Assembly: GCF_022662195.1 (NCBI RefSeq)
Contig: NZ_JAKMCS010000012.1
Location: 39,181-103,180, forward strand
DNA: 64,000 bases
Reading direction: 5' to 3'
Origin: Aestuariivivens insulae
Lineage (GTDB): Bacteria > Bacteroidota > Bacteroidia > Flavobacteriales > Flavobacteriaceae
The position numbers and the translations under genes were made by a program. Below, piece by piece: positions 1 through 10,187 of this stretch (its first letter is position 1; each line of letters starts with the position of its first letter). The notes beneath the pieces are model-generated. The model searched no databases, was not told the DNA's origin, and was given only the letters and a program-made list of their open reading frames with translations.

Positions 1-1119
1 TATAATTTGAAGGAACATATACTCGTAGCTATTAGGTACAATAAACCCTAATAACAATACCGTAATAACATGAGCAAACAACCCTAACCGGGCATCGAAA
101 AAGGCTTTAAATACCAAAGGCAATATACAAATAGGAACAACATAGATGTATTTTGAATTGTAATTAACCACCAGCGTTGTTATGAATATGATAAGGAAAA
201 TATTAAAGAAGATGAATGTCACCTTAGTATTGTCATCGAAAACAGATTGCCTATACTTTCTTAAAAACAATAACAGCATCAATAAAGCCAAAGCAACCAA
301 TAGTGTATAGGCAAACAGTATCCAATTATAATTGGATGCGCTCCAAACTTGGGATTCGTATTCAGACTTTAATGAATTTAAAAGCAGATACTTATCACCT
401 TCAACAATTTCACCCTTGGAGATGATTAAAGTCCCCCTTTCTACACTTCCCCTGGCATATGAAATATTTTTATATTCATCCTGCAAAGCTTTATCGGTAA
501 ATGATTTATCAAATGACAGATTGGGTTCTATGATGTCAAAAAACAAGGAAACAAAACTACTTTTATAAGCTTCTAGGTTTTTAACCAATAAGCTGTTAGT
601 TATAACATCCGATATGGCATCTGGTTTTATTAAGTTTGAAAAAAACGTTTTTTCTGTTATCGTTCTACTGTTTAGAATGACCACAGGTTTTTCATCAGGA
701 AAATCATAGGCCTGATCCAAAATACCATTTTTATACAGCTTCTCAATAGTTGCCTTACCTACATTAAACAAAAGGTTACGATCCAATCTTGGAATAGTAT
801 CTGAAAAAACGTTGTTGAATTCGGTCTCATAAGCCCCTTTAACCTTATTAACAACAATACTATCCAAATTAAAATACAAAACTGCATTATTGGCTATTGT
901 TTCTTTCTCTGCTTCAATTTCTTCATTGGATTTTTTAATGGCAAAATCAAAAGGGGCATATAAATTTTCGGATTGCCAAGGTTTTCCTTTTTCAAAATTG
1001 TATTTAAACTTTCCACTCTTAGGGAATAAATACACAATTAAAAATGTAGCACTTATAAAAAGCAATCCTTTGTATATTAAGGAATGGTTTCTGTAAAGTT
1101 TGTTTATTAGGTCTTTCAT
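1..1119 (-). CDS. PgpH/YqfF-like 7TM-HD membrane phosphodiesterase, partial (N-terminal 373 residues)
   Basis: This leftward reading frame starts at the ATG at 1119 and stays open to the window edge, so the C-terminus lies outside. The translation begins MKDLINKLYRNHSLIYKG. One membrane helix follows at about residues 17-30, then a soluble region of about 220 residues, then at least four hydrophobic helices from residue about 260 onward. That order (one TM, an extracellular 7TMR-HDED-like domain, a 7TM bundle) is the architecture of the PgpH/YqfF family, whose cytoplasmic HD domain hydrolyses cyclic di-AMP in Firmicutes and Bacteroidota. The catalytic HD part would be in the missing C-terminus, so activity cannot be judged. 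It is divergent from the thiolase gene. Confidence 0.8.
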   Translation of the reverse strand, partial: MKDLINKLYRNHSLIYKGLLFISATFLIVYLFPKSGKFKYNFEKGKPWQSENLYAPFDFAIKKSNEEIEAEKETIANNAVLYFNLDSIVVNKVKGAYETEFNNVFSDTIPRLDRNLLFNVGKATIEKLYKNGILDQAYDFPDEKPVVILNSRTITEKTFFSNLIKPDAISDVITNSLLVKNLEAYKSSFVSLFFDIIEPNLSFDKSFTDKALQDEYKNISYARGSVERGTLIISKGEIVEGDKYLLLNSLKSEYESQVWSASNYNWILFAYTLLVALALLMLLLFLRKYRQSVFDDNTKVTFIFFNIFLIIFITTLVVNYNSKYIYVVPICILPLVFKAFFDARLGLFAHVITVLLLGFIVPNSYEYMFLQII

Positions 1120-1141
1120 CTATTCACTTTTATTACTTTTA

Positions 1142-1159
1142 TCCCGATAGCTATCGGGA
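1142..1159. repeat. Perfect 18-bp palindrome TCCCGATAGCTATCGGGA
   Basis: This is a perfect 9+9 inverted repeat in the divergent gap between the 7TM-HD gene and the thiolase gene. Short palindromes of this type are frequent between genes in flavobacterial chromosomes. It has no T-run and lies upstream of both genes, so it is not a terminator. No second copy was noticed in this window. Confidence 0.6.
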
Positions 1160-1336
1160 ATTAGATGTAACCCCTTTAAGCCAGCTGGCAAGTTTCATGT
1201 TTAAACTTACGTATATAATATTTATATATGACCGTTACATGAAAAGAATTCAAGTTTTTCAAAAATAATAAAATAATGGGGGCTTTTTGATTTTTTATAT
1301 TAACTGATTCGTTCGCCTTAATAGTAAAAAAATCCT

Positions 1337-1344
1337 TATTTTCG
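1337..1344 (+). promoter_or_regulatory. Candidate -7 element of the thiolase promoter
   Basis: TATTTTCG is one base from the Bacteroidota -7 consensus TAnnTTTG and lies 26 nt before the thiolase ATG. No convincing -33 TTTG is seen. This is inferred from position and motif only. Confidence 0.35.
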
Positions 1345-1370
1345 CAAGTATCTAACTCAATGCTATTTTA

Positions 1371-2549
1371 ATGAATAAAGACGTTGTAATAGTTTCGGCT
1401 ATAAGGACTCCAATAGGTAGTTTTTTAGGAGGATTATCGACTGTCCCCGCTCCTGTTTTAGGAGCAACAGCCATTAAGGGCGCTTTGGAAAAAATTAACC
1501 TCAACCCAGAAATGGTTGATGAAGTTATTATGGGACAAGTAGTTCAGGCTGGCTCTGGACAAGCACCTGCCAGACAAGCGGCCATTAAGGCCGGCATACC
1601 CAATACGGTGCCATGTACAACCGTAAACAAGGTGTGTGCTTCTGGTATGAAAGCTGTAATGCAAGCAGCTCAAGCGATTATGCTTGGCGATGCAGATGTT
1701 GTTGTTGCTGGTGGTATGGAAAACATGAGCCTGATTCCACATTATTTACACGCTCGTAATGGCAATAAATTTGGTCCTATATCATTGATCGACGGTATGC
1801 AAAAAGATGGCTTGGTAGATGCCTACGACCAAAATGCCATGGGCGTTTGTGCCGATGCCTGTGCTCTTGAATACAACTTTTCTAGAGAAGAACAGGATGC
1901 CTATGCCGTACAATCATATAAGCGTTCTGCTGAAGCTTGGCAAACCGGAAAATTTAACAATGAAATTGTTCCTGTTGAAGTTCCACAACGTCGTGGTGAG
2001 TCTATACTTGTTGCCGAAGATGAAGAGTACAAGAATGTTAAGTTGGATAAAATACCACAGCTTAGGCCAGCCTTCACAAAAGAGGGCACCGTTACAGCTG
2101 CTAATGCCTCTACCATAAATGATGGTGCTGGTGTTATGGTATTAATGAGTAAAGATAAAGCTGAATCGTTAGGCTTAAAGCCACTCGCAACCATTAAGGG
2201 TTATGCTGATGCTGCACAGGAGCCAAAATGGTTTACCACGGCTCCAGCCAAAGCCTTACCCAAAGCTTTGGATAAAGCTGGAATAACTCTAAAAGATGTG
2301 GATTATTTTGAATTTAATGAGGCCTTTTCAGTAGTTGGGCTTGCCAATATGAAAATACTAGGGCTTAACGATAACAATGTAAATGTCAATGGTGGCGCCG
2401 TTTCATTAGGACACCCACTGGGATGTTCTGGAGTTAGAATCCTTATTACACTTCTTAATGTATTAGAACAAAACAATGCTAAGATTGGAGCAGCAGCTAT
2501 TTGCAATGGTGGTGGCGGTGCTTCGGCAGTTATTATTGAACGCAACTAA
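1371..2549 (+). CDS. Acetyl-CoA C-acetyltransferase (thiolase)
   Basis: The 392-residue protein is a full-length biosynthetic-type thiolase, which condenses two acetyl-CoA to acetoacetyl-CoA or runs the reverse cleavage. The nucleophile is C89 in NKVCASGMK. The catalytic His is H348 in SLGHPLGCSG and the second Cys is C378 in CNGGGGASA; these positions match the numbering of the Zoogloea enzyme. The ATG start gives the usual N-terminus MNKDVVIVSAIRTPIG. The NlpC/P60 gene follows after 6 nt, so the two are probably cotranscribed, although their functions do not obviously connect. Whether it serves fatty-acid, ketone or branched-chain metabolism cannot be told from sequence. Confidence 0.95.
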   Translation: MNKDVVIVSAIRTPIGSFLGGLSTVPAPVLGATAIKGALEKINLNPEMVDEVIMGQVVQAGSGQAPARQAAIKAGIPNTVPCTTVNKVCASGMKAVMQAAQAIMLGDADVVVAGGMENMSLIPHYLHARNGNKFGPISLIDGMQKDGLVDAYDQNAMGVCADACALEYNFSREEQDAYAVQSYKRSAEAWQTGKFNNEIVPVEVPQRRGESILVAEDEEYKNVKLDKIPQLRPAFTKEGTVTAANASTINDGAGVMVLMSKDKAESLGLKPLATIKGYADAAQEPKWFTTAPAKALPKALDKAGITLKDVDYFEFNEAFSVVGLANMKILGLNDNNVNVNGGAVSLGHPLGCSGVRILITLLNVLEQNNAKIGAAAICNGGGGASAVIIERN

Positions 2550-2555
2550 TTTTTA

Positions 2556-3305
2556 ATGCAATACGGAATTTGTAATTTAAGCATTGTTCCTCTAAGGCTC
2601 GACCCTTCAGATAAAAGTGAACTCGTATCACAAATACTCTATGGTGAGTATTTTAAAGTTATAGAACCGCGCAAATCTTGGAGTAAAATTAGACTGGACT
2701 TTGATGGGTATGAAGGTTGGATTGACAATAAGCAATATACCGAAATTGATAAGGACCTATATAACACCCTAAAAAAGGAAAAACCTAGGCTTACTGCCGA
2801 TTTGGTTGAATTTATCCAGGACGAAAATCACCAACTCCATCCCATATTAATGGGGTCTTCCCTAAATGGTTTGCCTGTATTAAAACACCATTTTGATGGT
2901 AATGCCATTGAAGGTAAGATGGCGAAAAGCAACCTTATAAAAACGGCATTCCTATATCTAAACACGCCATATTTATGGGGTGGCAAAACCCCTTTCGGAA
3001 TTGATTGTTCTGGTTTCACACAAATGGTATATAAACTTAATGGCTATAAACTGTTGCGTGATGCCTCACAACAAGCCACACAAGGTGAAGCCCTTAGTTT
3101 TATTGAAGAAAGCGAACCAGGTGATTTGGCGTTTTTTGACAATAATGAAGGGGAAATAATTCATGTGGGCATTATCATGGAAGACAACTATATTATACAT
3201 GCCCATGGTAAGGTAAGGGTTGACCGATTAGACCATTCTGGGATTTACAATGTGGATAAAAGAATGCATACCCATAAACTTAGAGTCATAAAAAAGATTA
3301 TATAA
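2556..3305 (+). CDS. C40 family (NlpC/P60) peptidase with N-terminal SH3-like domain
   Basis: The 249-residue protein has a bacterial SH3-like region at about residues 1-65 (YEGWIDNKQY is typical) and an NlpC/P60 cysteine peptidase domain from about residue 122 to the end. The catalytic Cys is C151 in GIDCSGFTQ, the His is H203 in IIHVGII, and a third polar residue is H215 or H217. Such enzymes cleave the D-Glu to diamino-acid bond of cell-wall peptides. No signal peptide is visible, so it may act on imported muropeptides in the cytoplasm, like YkfC-type enzymes. It sits 6 nt after the thiolase gene. Confidence 0.9.
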   Translation: MQYGICNLSIVPLRLDPSDKSELVSQILYGEYFKVIEPRKSWSKIRLDFDGYEGWIDNKQYTEIDKDLYNTLKKEKPRLTADLVEFIQDENHQLHPILMGSSLNGLPVLKHHFDGNAIEGKMAKSNLIKTAFLYLNTPYLWGGKTPFGIDCSGFTQMVYKLNGYKLLRDASQQATQGEALSFIEESEPGDLAFFDNNEGEIIHVGIIMEDNYIIHAHGKVRVDRLDHSGIYNVDKRMHTHKLRVIKKII

Positions 3306-3307
3306 AA

Positions 3308-3353
3308 AAGCCGCATGCACTTCGAGAACCTCAGCGACCATACGGCTTTAATT
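3308..3353. terminator. Bidirectional hairpin terminator between convergent genes
   Basis: Arms AAGCCGCATG (3308-3317) and CATACGGCTT (3339-3348) pair with one mismatch, with A-rich sequence on the left and T-rich sequence on the right. It serves the NlpC/P60 gene and the convergent TPR gene. The loop carries a dispersed repeat core also found near 33881-33903. Confidence 0.75.
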
Positions 3354-3371
3354 TTTATTTAAAAGAGGTGT

Positions 3372-4619
3372 TTATTGCCCCTCCAAAGTTTCTACCTTAG
3401 CTTTCAATGCTTTGTAGTTGGCAGTATCGCCAGTAACACTATAAATATTCATTAAGGTTTTAGCGGCATTAATATTTTCTGGATCAATTTCTAATGCTTT
3501 TGATAAATACGGTATAGCATCTTTATATAACTGTTGACGCTCTTCTTTTAGCTCCTCATATCTTTTGTCATCTTCTTTAGAGGTCCCCAACCCATTCATT
3601 TCTTGAATAAGTGGCTCTTCACGGCTTAACACTAGAGCTGCCATATTAATATAAGCGTTTACATAATTAGGATCTAACTCAATAGCCTTTTTGTAATACT
3701 TCTTGGCATTTTCTTTATCATCAGATTCTGAAGCTATAACGCCCAAGTTGTATTGTAATTCTGGATTCTTAGGATCCATTTTTGTTGCTTCTTCCAAAAG
3801 CTCCTTAAATTTATCCTTATTGCCCATCTTATAATGCACATTAGCTTCACTAAGAATAAGGTTTATATCCTCTGGACTCTCTGCCCTGGCATCTTTCATA
3901 GCTTCAAGAGCCTTTTCGTTATTGCCCTCACTTACATAAATAAGAGCAACATTCTTAACTATTTCTGCTTTTTTAGATTCTGTTTTGCGCTCTCCTGGCT
4001 TAATATGGGTACCACTTTTTACATATAAATCCCTAGTGGTTTTGTCTAAAACTTCCTCTTCTCCAGTTTCCTTATTAGTCGCATAATATTCTGTAGCAAC
4101 GCCTGTGTAACCTATCTTTTTTAATTCTTCGTATAATTTTAAAGCCCTATCGTATTCTTGGACGTTAACTGCTGTCGCTGCTGCATAATAAAGGAACAAT
4201 GTATCTTTTGGAGAAGTTCTAAAGGCATGTTCGAAATGTTTTGAAGCCTTCGAAAAATCTTTTGCTTCATACGCCTTGTTTCCTTTAGTTAATATATTAT
4301 TGGTCATTTGCTGTTTAATCTCAGCTATTTCTGATCCGTAAGCCCCATCAACCTTATTAAAGCTTTCTAGTGCTTGATCAATATCTTGATTAGAACCTGC
4401 TCCTCCTGCATAGAGGGCTTGCCCCAATAAATAATAGTATTTTGCCTTATTCTTTTCATCCATTGCAGACATTAAAGCCTTAGCTTGGTTTAAAGCCGCT
4501 TTAGCTTCTGCATAATTAGTCCCTTTAATAGCTTTTTCTGCTGTTTTCAACTCTTTCTTTTGCGCAAATGAAAATGCGCCAATCGAAACAGCTAAAGCTA
4601 CGATAACTTGTTTTTTCAT
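3372..4619 (-). CDS. Exported tetratricopeptide-repeat protein
   Basis: The 415-residue protein has a Sec signal peptide (MKKQVIVALAVSIGAFSFAQ, cleavage near residue 19) and several TPR units. The clearest pair is NPELQYNLGVIASESDDKEN and the following unit with ELDPNYVNAYINMAAL, with another TPR-like unit near the C-terminus. It is periplasmic or surface associated, and its partner is unknown. The gene lies 112 nt downstream of gyrA on the same strand, an arrangement I recall as common in Flavobacteriia. A long inverted repeat separates the two, so expression may be partly uncoupled. No enzymatic motif is present. Confidence 0.88.
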   Translation of the reverse strand: MKKQVIVALAVSIGAFSFAQKKELKTAEKAIKGTNYAEAKAALNQAKALMSAMDEKNKAKYYYLLGQALYAGGAGSNQDIDQALESFNKVDGAYGSEIAEIKQQMTNNILTKGNKAYEAKDFSKASKHFEHAFRTSPKDTLFLYYAAATAVNVQEYDRALKLYEELKKIGYTGVATEYYATNKETGEEEVLDKTTRDLYVKSGTHIKPGERKTESKKAEIVKNVALIYVSEGNNEKALEAMKDARAESPEDINLILSEANVHYKMGNKDKFKELLEEATKMDPKNPELQYNLGVIASESDDKENAKKYYKKAIELDPNYVNAYINMAALVLSREEPLIQEMNGLGTSKEDDKRYEELKEERQQLYKDAIPYLSKALEIDPENINAAKTLMNIYSVTGDTANYKALKAKVETLEGQ

Positions 4620-4658
4620 GAGTGTGTTTAAATTTATTGTTTTTTATCGGTTATATGT

Positions 4659-4708
4659 AACATCCATGTGTCCTTATACTATACGATAAAGGTCTTAGCA
4701 TGGATGTT
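4659..4708 (-). promoter_or_regulatory. Intercistronic inverted repeat between gyrA and the TPR gene
   Basis: Perfect 10-bp arms AACATCCATG (4659-4668) and CATGGATGTT (4699-4708) enclose 30 nt that can pair further (CCTTTAT with ATAAGG on the transcribed strand). No T-run follows, so it is more likely an RNA processing or stability element than a simple terminator. Confidence 0.45.
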
Positions 4709-4731
4709 CCATTTTAAAATAATATTAGCTT

Positions 4732-7269
4732 TTAACTTTCTGCTTTATTTTCGTCCAAATTACTATCAAGAGTTGTGCCACCCTCCGAATCATTAGCATT
4801 TTCAATAGCTTCAGCATCTTCAACTTCATCATCTTCATGCATTACTTTTGCAACAGCAGCTATGGAATCACCATTTCTAAGGTTGATTAGTTTAACACCT
4901 TGTGTTGCCCGGCCCATCACCCTTAAATCTTCAACAGCCATACGAATAGCTATTCCAGATTTGTTGATAATCATTAAGTCATCTGCATCAGTCACATTCT
5001 TAATGGCCACTAAATTACCTGTTTTCTCTGTAATTGAAATGGTTTTAACTCCTTTTCCACCTCGGTTGGTAATTCTATAATCTTCTAAACTAGAACGTTT
5101 ACCATAGCCATTTTCAGAAACAACCAATATATTGCTTTCCATATCGTCTACGGCTATCATTCCAACTACTTCATCACTATCGTTGGCTAAAGTAATACCT
5201 CGAACCCCTGAAGCATTACGCCCCATAGGTCGCGTTTTGGCCTCCTCAAAACGAATGGCTTTACCCGATTTAAGTGCCAACATCACTTGGCTATTACCGG
5301 TGGTTAGTTTGGCTTCCAGTAATTCATCGTCCTCTTTAATGGTAATGGCATTAATACCATTGGTACGTGGGCGCGAATATTGTTCTAAAGACGTTTTCTT
5401 TACCTGTCCGTTTTTAGTCGCCATAATAACATAGTGGTTATTAATATAATCTTCGTCCTTAAGGTCTTGCGTACAAATAAATGCCATGACCTTATCGTCC
5501 TGTTCTATATTAATAAGGTTTTGGATAGCACGTCCTTTAGACGTTTTACTACCTTCTGGGATTTCGTAAACACGCATCCAGAAACACTTTCCTTTTTGTG
5601 TGAAGAACAACATATATTGGTGATTGGTCCCCACAAACAAGTGTTCTAAAAAGTCTTCGTTACGCGTGGTTGATGCCTTTTGCCCAACGCCACCTCTGTT
5701 TTGTGTTTTATATTCGGTAAGTGAAGTACGCTTTATATAGCCCGCATGGGAAATGGTAATTACCACTTTTTCATCTGGAATCATATCCTCAATACTTAAA
5801 TCACCTCCAGCATATTCTATAATTGAACGACGCTCATCACCATACTTTTCCTTAACCTGAAGCAATTCTTCCTTAATGATTTCCATACGACGCTCTTTCT
5901 TGTCTAAGATATCTTTTAAGTCTTCGATGGTCTTTAATAGCTCTTCATACTCTAAGCGTAACTTATCTTGCTCTAAGCCTGTAAGCTGTCGCAATCGCAT
6001 TTCAACAATGGCCTTCGCTTGAATTTCGGATAATTTGAAGCGTTCCATTAACTTTTCGCGTGCTTCATCGGCATTGGATGATGCTCGAATTAATGCAATA
6101 ACTTCATCTATATTATCAGATGCTATAATTAATCCTTCCAGGATATGGGCACGTTCTTCAGCCTTACGTAATTCATATTTCGTACGTCTAACCACAACCT
6201 CATGCCTATGCTCCACAAAATAATGGATCAAGTCCTTTAGATTGAGCAGTTGCGGACGACCGTCTACCAAAGCAATATTGTTCACACTAAACGACGACTG
6301 TAAAGCCGTATATTTATATAACTTATTAAGAACGATATTAGGAATGGCATCACGCTTCAGTACATAAACTATACGCATACCATTTCTATCGGACTCATCA
6401 CGAATAGTTGAAATACCTTCTAATTTCTTTTCGTTCACCAAATCGGCAGTCTTTTTAATCATATCTGCCTTATTGACCTGATAAGGGATTTCGGTCACTA
6501 TAACACATTCCCTACCATTAACTTCTTCAATATTGGCGTTTCCGCGAATCACTATTCTGCCACGACCTGTTTGGAATGCTTCCTTTACTCCATCGTAACC
6601 ATAAATGGTCCCTCCAGTTGGAAAATCTGGTGCCTTTACATATTTTATGAGTTCATCGACTTCAATAGTATTATCCTCGATATAAGCCACTGTACCATCT
6701 ACAACTTCAGAAAGGTTGTGGGGTGGCATATTGGTAGCCATTCCAACCGCAATACCAGACGCACCATTTACCAGCAATCCAGGAATACGCGTTGGCAAAA
6801 CTGTTGGCTCTTGTAAGGTGTCGTCGAAATTTAATTTATGGTCTACAGTTTCTTTGTCGATATCTGCCAACATGTCTTCCGATATCTTGCGCATACGTGC
6901 TTCGGTATAACGCATTGCTGCTGGGCTATCGCCATCTATCGATCCAAAGTTACCTTGACCATCAACAAGCATGTAGCGCAAACTCCATTCTTGTGCCATA
7001 CGCACCATAGCATCATAAACCGATGTATCTCCATGAGGGTGGTATTTACCTAAAACCTCACCAACTATTCTTGCAGATTTTTTGTGAGCTGAATTCGACC
7101 TTACTCCCAATTCGTGCATACCATAAAGTACGCGTCTATGTACTGGTTTTAAACCGTCTCTAACATCTGGTAGAGCACGTGACACAATGACCGACATTGA
7201 GTAATCAATGTATGCCGATTTCATTTCATCCTCAATATTAATAGGGATCAATTTTTCTCCTTCTGCCAT
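4732..7269 (-). CDS. gyrA: DNA gyrase subunit A
   Basis: The 845-residue protein is the DNA-cleaving subunit of gyrase, which works with GyrB. The active-site Tyr is Y121 in [10 protein letters not shown]. The quinolone-resistance region reads [15 protein letters not shown], with T82 where E. coli has Ser83 and D86 for Asp87. The C-terminal beta-pinwheel repeats are present, starting with a GyrA-box variant QNRGGVGQ in place of QRRGGKG. The protein ends in a long acidic tail of about 35 residues. The presence of the GyrA box argues for gyrase rather than ParC. The ATG start gives [16 protein letters not shown]. Confidence 0.97.
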   Translation of the reverse strand: MAEGEKLIPINIEDEMKSAYIDYSMSVIVSRALPDVRDGLKPVHRRVLYGMHELGVRSNSAHKKSARIVGEVLGKYHPHGDTSVYDAMVRMAQEWSLRYMLVDGQGNFGSIDGDSPAAMRYTEARMRKISEDMLADIDKETVDHKLNFDDTLQEPTVLPTRIPGLLVNGASGIAVGMATNMPPHNLSEVVDGTVAYIEDNTIEVDELIKYVKAPDFPTGGTIYGYDGVKEAFQTGRGRIVIRGNANIEEVNGRECVIVTEIPYQVNKADMIKKTADLVNEKKLEGISTIRDESDRNGMRIVYVLKRDAIPNIVLNKLYKYTALQSSFSVNNIALVDGRPQLLNLKDLIHYFVEHRHEVVVRRTKYELRKAEERAHILEGLIIASDNIDEVIALIRASSNADEAREKLMERFKLSEIQAKAIVEMRLRQLTGLEQDKLRLEYEELLKTIEDLKDILDKKERRMEIIKEELLQVKEKYGDERRSIIEYAGGDLSIEDMIPDEKVVITISHAGYIKRTSLTEYKTQNRGGVGQKASTTRNEDFLEHLFVGTNHQYMLFFTQKGKCFWMRVYEIPEGSKTSKGRAIQNLINIEQDDKVMAFICTQDLKDEDYINNHYVIMATKNGQVKKTSLEQYSRPRTNGINAITIKEDDELLEAKLTTGNSQVMLALKSGKAIRFEEAKTRPMGRNASGVRGITLANDSDEVVGMIAVDDMESNILVVSENGYGKRSSLEDYRITNRGGKGVKTISITEKTGNLVAIKNVTDADDLMIINKSGIAIRMAVEDLRVMGRATQGVKLINLRNGDSIAAVAKVMHEDDEVEDAEAIENANDSEGGTTLDSNLDENKAES

Positions 7270-7518
7270 ATATTATTTAATTAAATTTTATCAATTTTTC
7301 AAAACATGCTAATATAAGTATTTCATTAGTTATACTAAGCTTTTCCAGCGTATTTTTTTGATGGTTTTTATTAACAATTTAAGCAGCTTTTTTAGTTAAT
7401 AAGTATCTGCCAAAATGTTTTGATTTTATAAAGATTTTTTCGTCAATTAGCATTTTAAGGTATAGTTTTTGCCTTTAGTAACTATTATTAGTATTTTTAA
7501 TGCAGAAAGGAGACTATT

Positions 7519-10071
7519 ATGGATGATAATTTTTCACCTAGGGTAAAAGATGTAATTGCTTATAGCAAGGAGGAAGCATTACGTTTAGGCCATGATTTTA
7601 TTGGCACAGAACATTTAATGCTTGGTTTATTAAGAGATGGCAATGGTAAGGCTATTAATATACTTAATGCTTTAAATGTAGATTTAAACCACTTAAGACG
7701 TAAGGTAGAAATTTTAAGCCCTGCCAATCCCAATATTTCTGCTTCTTCTAACGAAAAAAAGAACTTACATTTAACACGGCAGGCCGAACGTGCCCTTAAA
7801 ACAACTTTTTTAGAAGCCAAACTGTTTCAGAGTACTTCCATTAACACGGCACACCTGTTACTTTGCATTCTAAGAAATGAAAACGACCCAACTACAAAAC
7901 TTTTAAATAAACTAAAAGTTGACTACGACAATGTTAAAGAACAATTCAAACTTATGATTACAAACGACAGTGACTATATAGAACCTAAATCAGAGTCTTT
8001 CCAAGACGATGATTCAGGCACTGAAGAAGCTTCAGATAAGGACAATATTTTTAATACCCCTACAAGCAAGTCTAGCAAAAAATCCAAAACCCCTGTTCTA
8101 GACAATTTTGGGCGCGATTTAACTGCATTGGCAGAAGATGGTAAGTTAGACCCTGTAGTAGGTAGAGAAAAGGAAATAGAACGTGTCTCACAGATTTTAA
8201 GTAGACGCAAGAAAAACAATCCCCTATTGATTGGCGAACCTGGTGTTGGTAAATCTGCTATTGCCGAAGGATTAGCGTTGCGTATTACCAAGAAGAAAGT
8301 ATCCCGTATTCTATTCAACAAACGGGTGGTTACACTCGATTTGGCAAGCTTAGTAGCTGGCACAAAATATCGCGGACAGTTCGAAGAACGCATGAAAGCC
8401 GTTATGAACGAACTTGAAAAGAACGACGATGTTATTTTATTCATTGATGAAATCCATACCATTGTTGGTGCTGGCGGCGCTACAGGAAGTCTAGACGCCT
8501 CAAATATGTTCAAGCCTGCTTTAGCAAGAGGTGAAATTCAATGCATTGGCGCAACTACCTTAGATGAATACAGACAATACATTGAAAAAGACGGTGCCCT
8601 GGAAAGACGTTTTCAAAAGGTTATCATTCAACCTACTACGGTTGAAGAAACCATTGAAATCCTTAACAACATTAAGGGCAAATACGAAGAGCACCATAAC
8701 GTCGATTTTACCCAAGAAGCCATTGAAGCTTGTGTGAAATTGACCAATCGTTACATGACAGAACGCTTTCTGCCAGACAAAGCCATTGATGCTTTAGACG
8801 AAGCTGGATCGCGCGTACACATTACCAATATTCAAGTTCCTAAACAAATTATTGAACTGGAAAAGAAACTTGAAGATGTTAGGGAAACCAAAAACTCGGT
8901 AGTAAGAAAACAAAAATACGAGGAAGCCGCTAAATTAAGGGACGACGAGAAGCGTCTTGAAAAAGAATTGGCCATTGCCCAAGAAAAATGGGAAGAAGAA
9001 ACAAAACTCCATAGAGAAATTGTTACCGAAGACAATGTTGCCGATGTGGTATCTATGATGACAGGAATACCCGTAAACCGGATTGCACAAACCGAAATCA
9101 ATAAACTGGCACAATTGCCAGACTTAATAAAAGGTAAGGTTATTGGCCAGGATGAAGCCGTTTCTAAAGTCGTTAAGGCCATTCAGCGCAACCGAGCTGG
9201 ACTTAAGGATCCTAACAAACCTATTGGTTCGTTTATCTTTTTAGGTCAAACCGGAGTTGGTAAAACACAATTAGCCAAAGTACTATCGAGAGAACTTTTT
9301 GATAGTGAAGACGCACTGGTCCGCATAGACATGAGCGAATACATGGAAAAATTTGCCATTTCCAGATTAATTGGTGCGCCTCCCGGATATGTTGGTTATG
9401 AAGAAGGCGGGCAGCTCACCGAAAAAGTAAGACGCAAACCCTATGCGGTAATCCTTTTGGATGAAATTGAAAAAGCCCACCCCGATGTGTTCAACATGTT
9501 GTTACAAGTATTGGACGATGGTTATTTAACCGATAGCCTGGGCAGAAAGATTGATTTTAGGAACACTATAATCATTATGACATCTAACATTGGAGCCAGA
9601 AAACTTAAGGATTTTGGAACTGGTATTGGATTTGGAACCGCTTCGCAAAAAGCACAAGAAGATGCCAACGCAAGAAGCGTGATTGAAAATGCCCTTAAAA
9701 AATCGTTTGCTCCAGAGTTTTTAAATAGAATTGATGATGTAGTGGTATTCAATCCGCTTGAAAAAGAAGACATCAATAAGATTATTGATATCGAACTGGA
9801 AAAACTTCTGGCAAGAATAAAAGGCTTAGGTTACAATCTTACCATAACCAATAATGCCAAAGATTATATTGCGGAAAAAGGATTTGATAAACAATACGGA
9901 GCCAGGCCATTAAAACGCGCCATTCAAAAGTACGTTGAAGATGCATTGGCTGAAGAAATTGTAGCATCCCATTTACAAGAGGGCGATAGCATAAAAATAG
10001 ATTTAGACAAGAAAAATAATGAACTAAAAATATCTATTGAAAAAGCCGAAAAGCCTACAGAATCTGAATAA
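7519..10071 (+). CDS. clpC: ATP-dependent Clp protease ATP-binding subunit ClpC
   Basis: This 850-residue Hsp100 unfoldase feeds substrates to ClpP. In order it has two Clp_N repeats (residues about 1-145), a linker rich in Ser/Asp/Glu (about 150-195), AAA domain 1 with Walker A GEPGVGKSA near 239 and Walker B VILFIDEIH, and a UVR-like coiled coil (KQKYEEAAKLRDDEKRLEKE). AAA domain 2 follows with Walker A GQTGVGKTQ near 576 and LLDEIEKAHP, then the ClpB D2-small domain. The UVR-type linker and overall length favour ClpC over ClpA or ClpB. An AGGAG motif lies 10 nt before the ATG. The gene is divergent from gyrA and followed by a strong terminator. Confidence 0.95.
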   Translation: MDDNFSPRVKDVIAYSKEEALRLGHDFIGTEHLMLGLLRDGNGKAINILNALNVDLNHLRRKVEILSPANPNISASSNEKKNLHLTRQAERALKTTFLEAKLFQSTSINTAHLLLCILRNENDPTTKLLNKLKVDYDNVKEQFKLMITNDSDYIEPKSESFQDDDSGTEEASDKDNIFNTPTSKSSKKSKTPVLDNFGRDLTALAEDGKLDPVVGREKEIERVSQILSRRKKNNPLLIGEPGVGKSAIAEGLALRITKKKVSRILFNKRVVTLDLASLVAGTKYRGQFEERMKAVMNELEKNDDVILFIDEIHTIVGAGGATGSLDASNMFKPALARGEIQCIGATTLDEYRQYIEKDGALERRFQKVIIQPTTVEETIEILNNIKGKYEEHHNVDFTQEAIEACVKLTNRYMTERFLPDKAIDALDEAGSRVHITNIQVPKQIIELEKKLEDVRETKNSVVRKQKYEEAAKLRDDEKRLEKELAIAQEKWEEETKLHREIVTEDNVADVVSMMTGIPVNRIAQTEINKLAQLPDLIKGKVIGQDEAVSKVVKAIQRNRAGLKDPNKPIGSFIFLGQTGVGKTQLAKVLSRELFDSEDALVRIDMSEYMEKFAISRLIGAPPGYVGYEEGGQLTEKVRRKPYAVILLDEIEKAHPDVFNMLLQVLDDGYLTDSLGRKIDFRNTIIIMTSNIGARKLKDFGTGIGFGTASQKAQEDANARSVIENALKKSFAPEFLNRIDDVVVFNPLEKEDINKIIDIELEKLLARIKGLGYNLTITNNAKDYIAEKGFDKQYGARPLKRAIQKYVEDALAEEIVASHLQEGDSIKIDLDKKNNELKISIEKAEKPTESE

Positions 10072-10093
10072 AGAACACTTTTAAACATTATTA

Positions 10094-10131
10094 AAATCCT
10101 ACTTTCAATTTGAATGTGGGATTTTTTTTTT
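10094..10131 (+). terminator. Rho-independent terminator of clpC
   Basis: AAAATCCTACTTTCAA pairs with TTGAATGTGGGATTTT (one G-T pair, one mismatch) and is followed by ten or more T residues. Confidence 0.85.
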
Positions 10132-10187
10132 GAAAAAACTGTAACAAAAAAATAATTCGCTAATCTATAGAGTAACAATTTGTTTTA

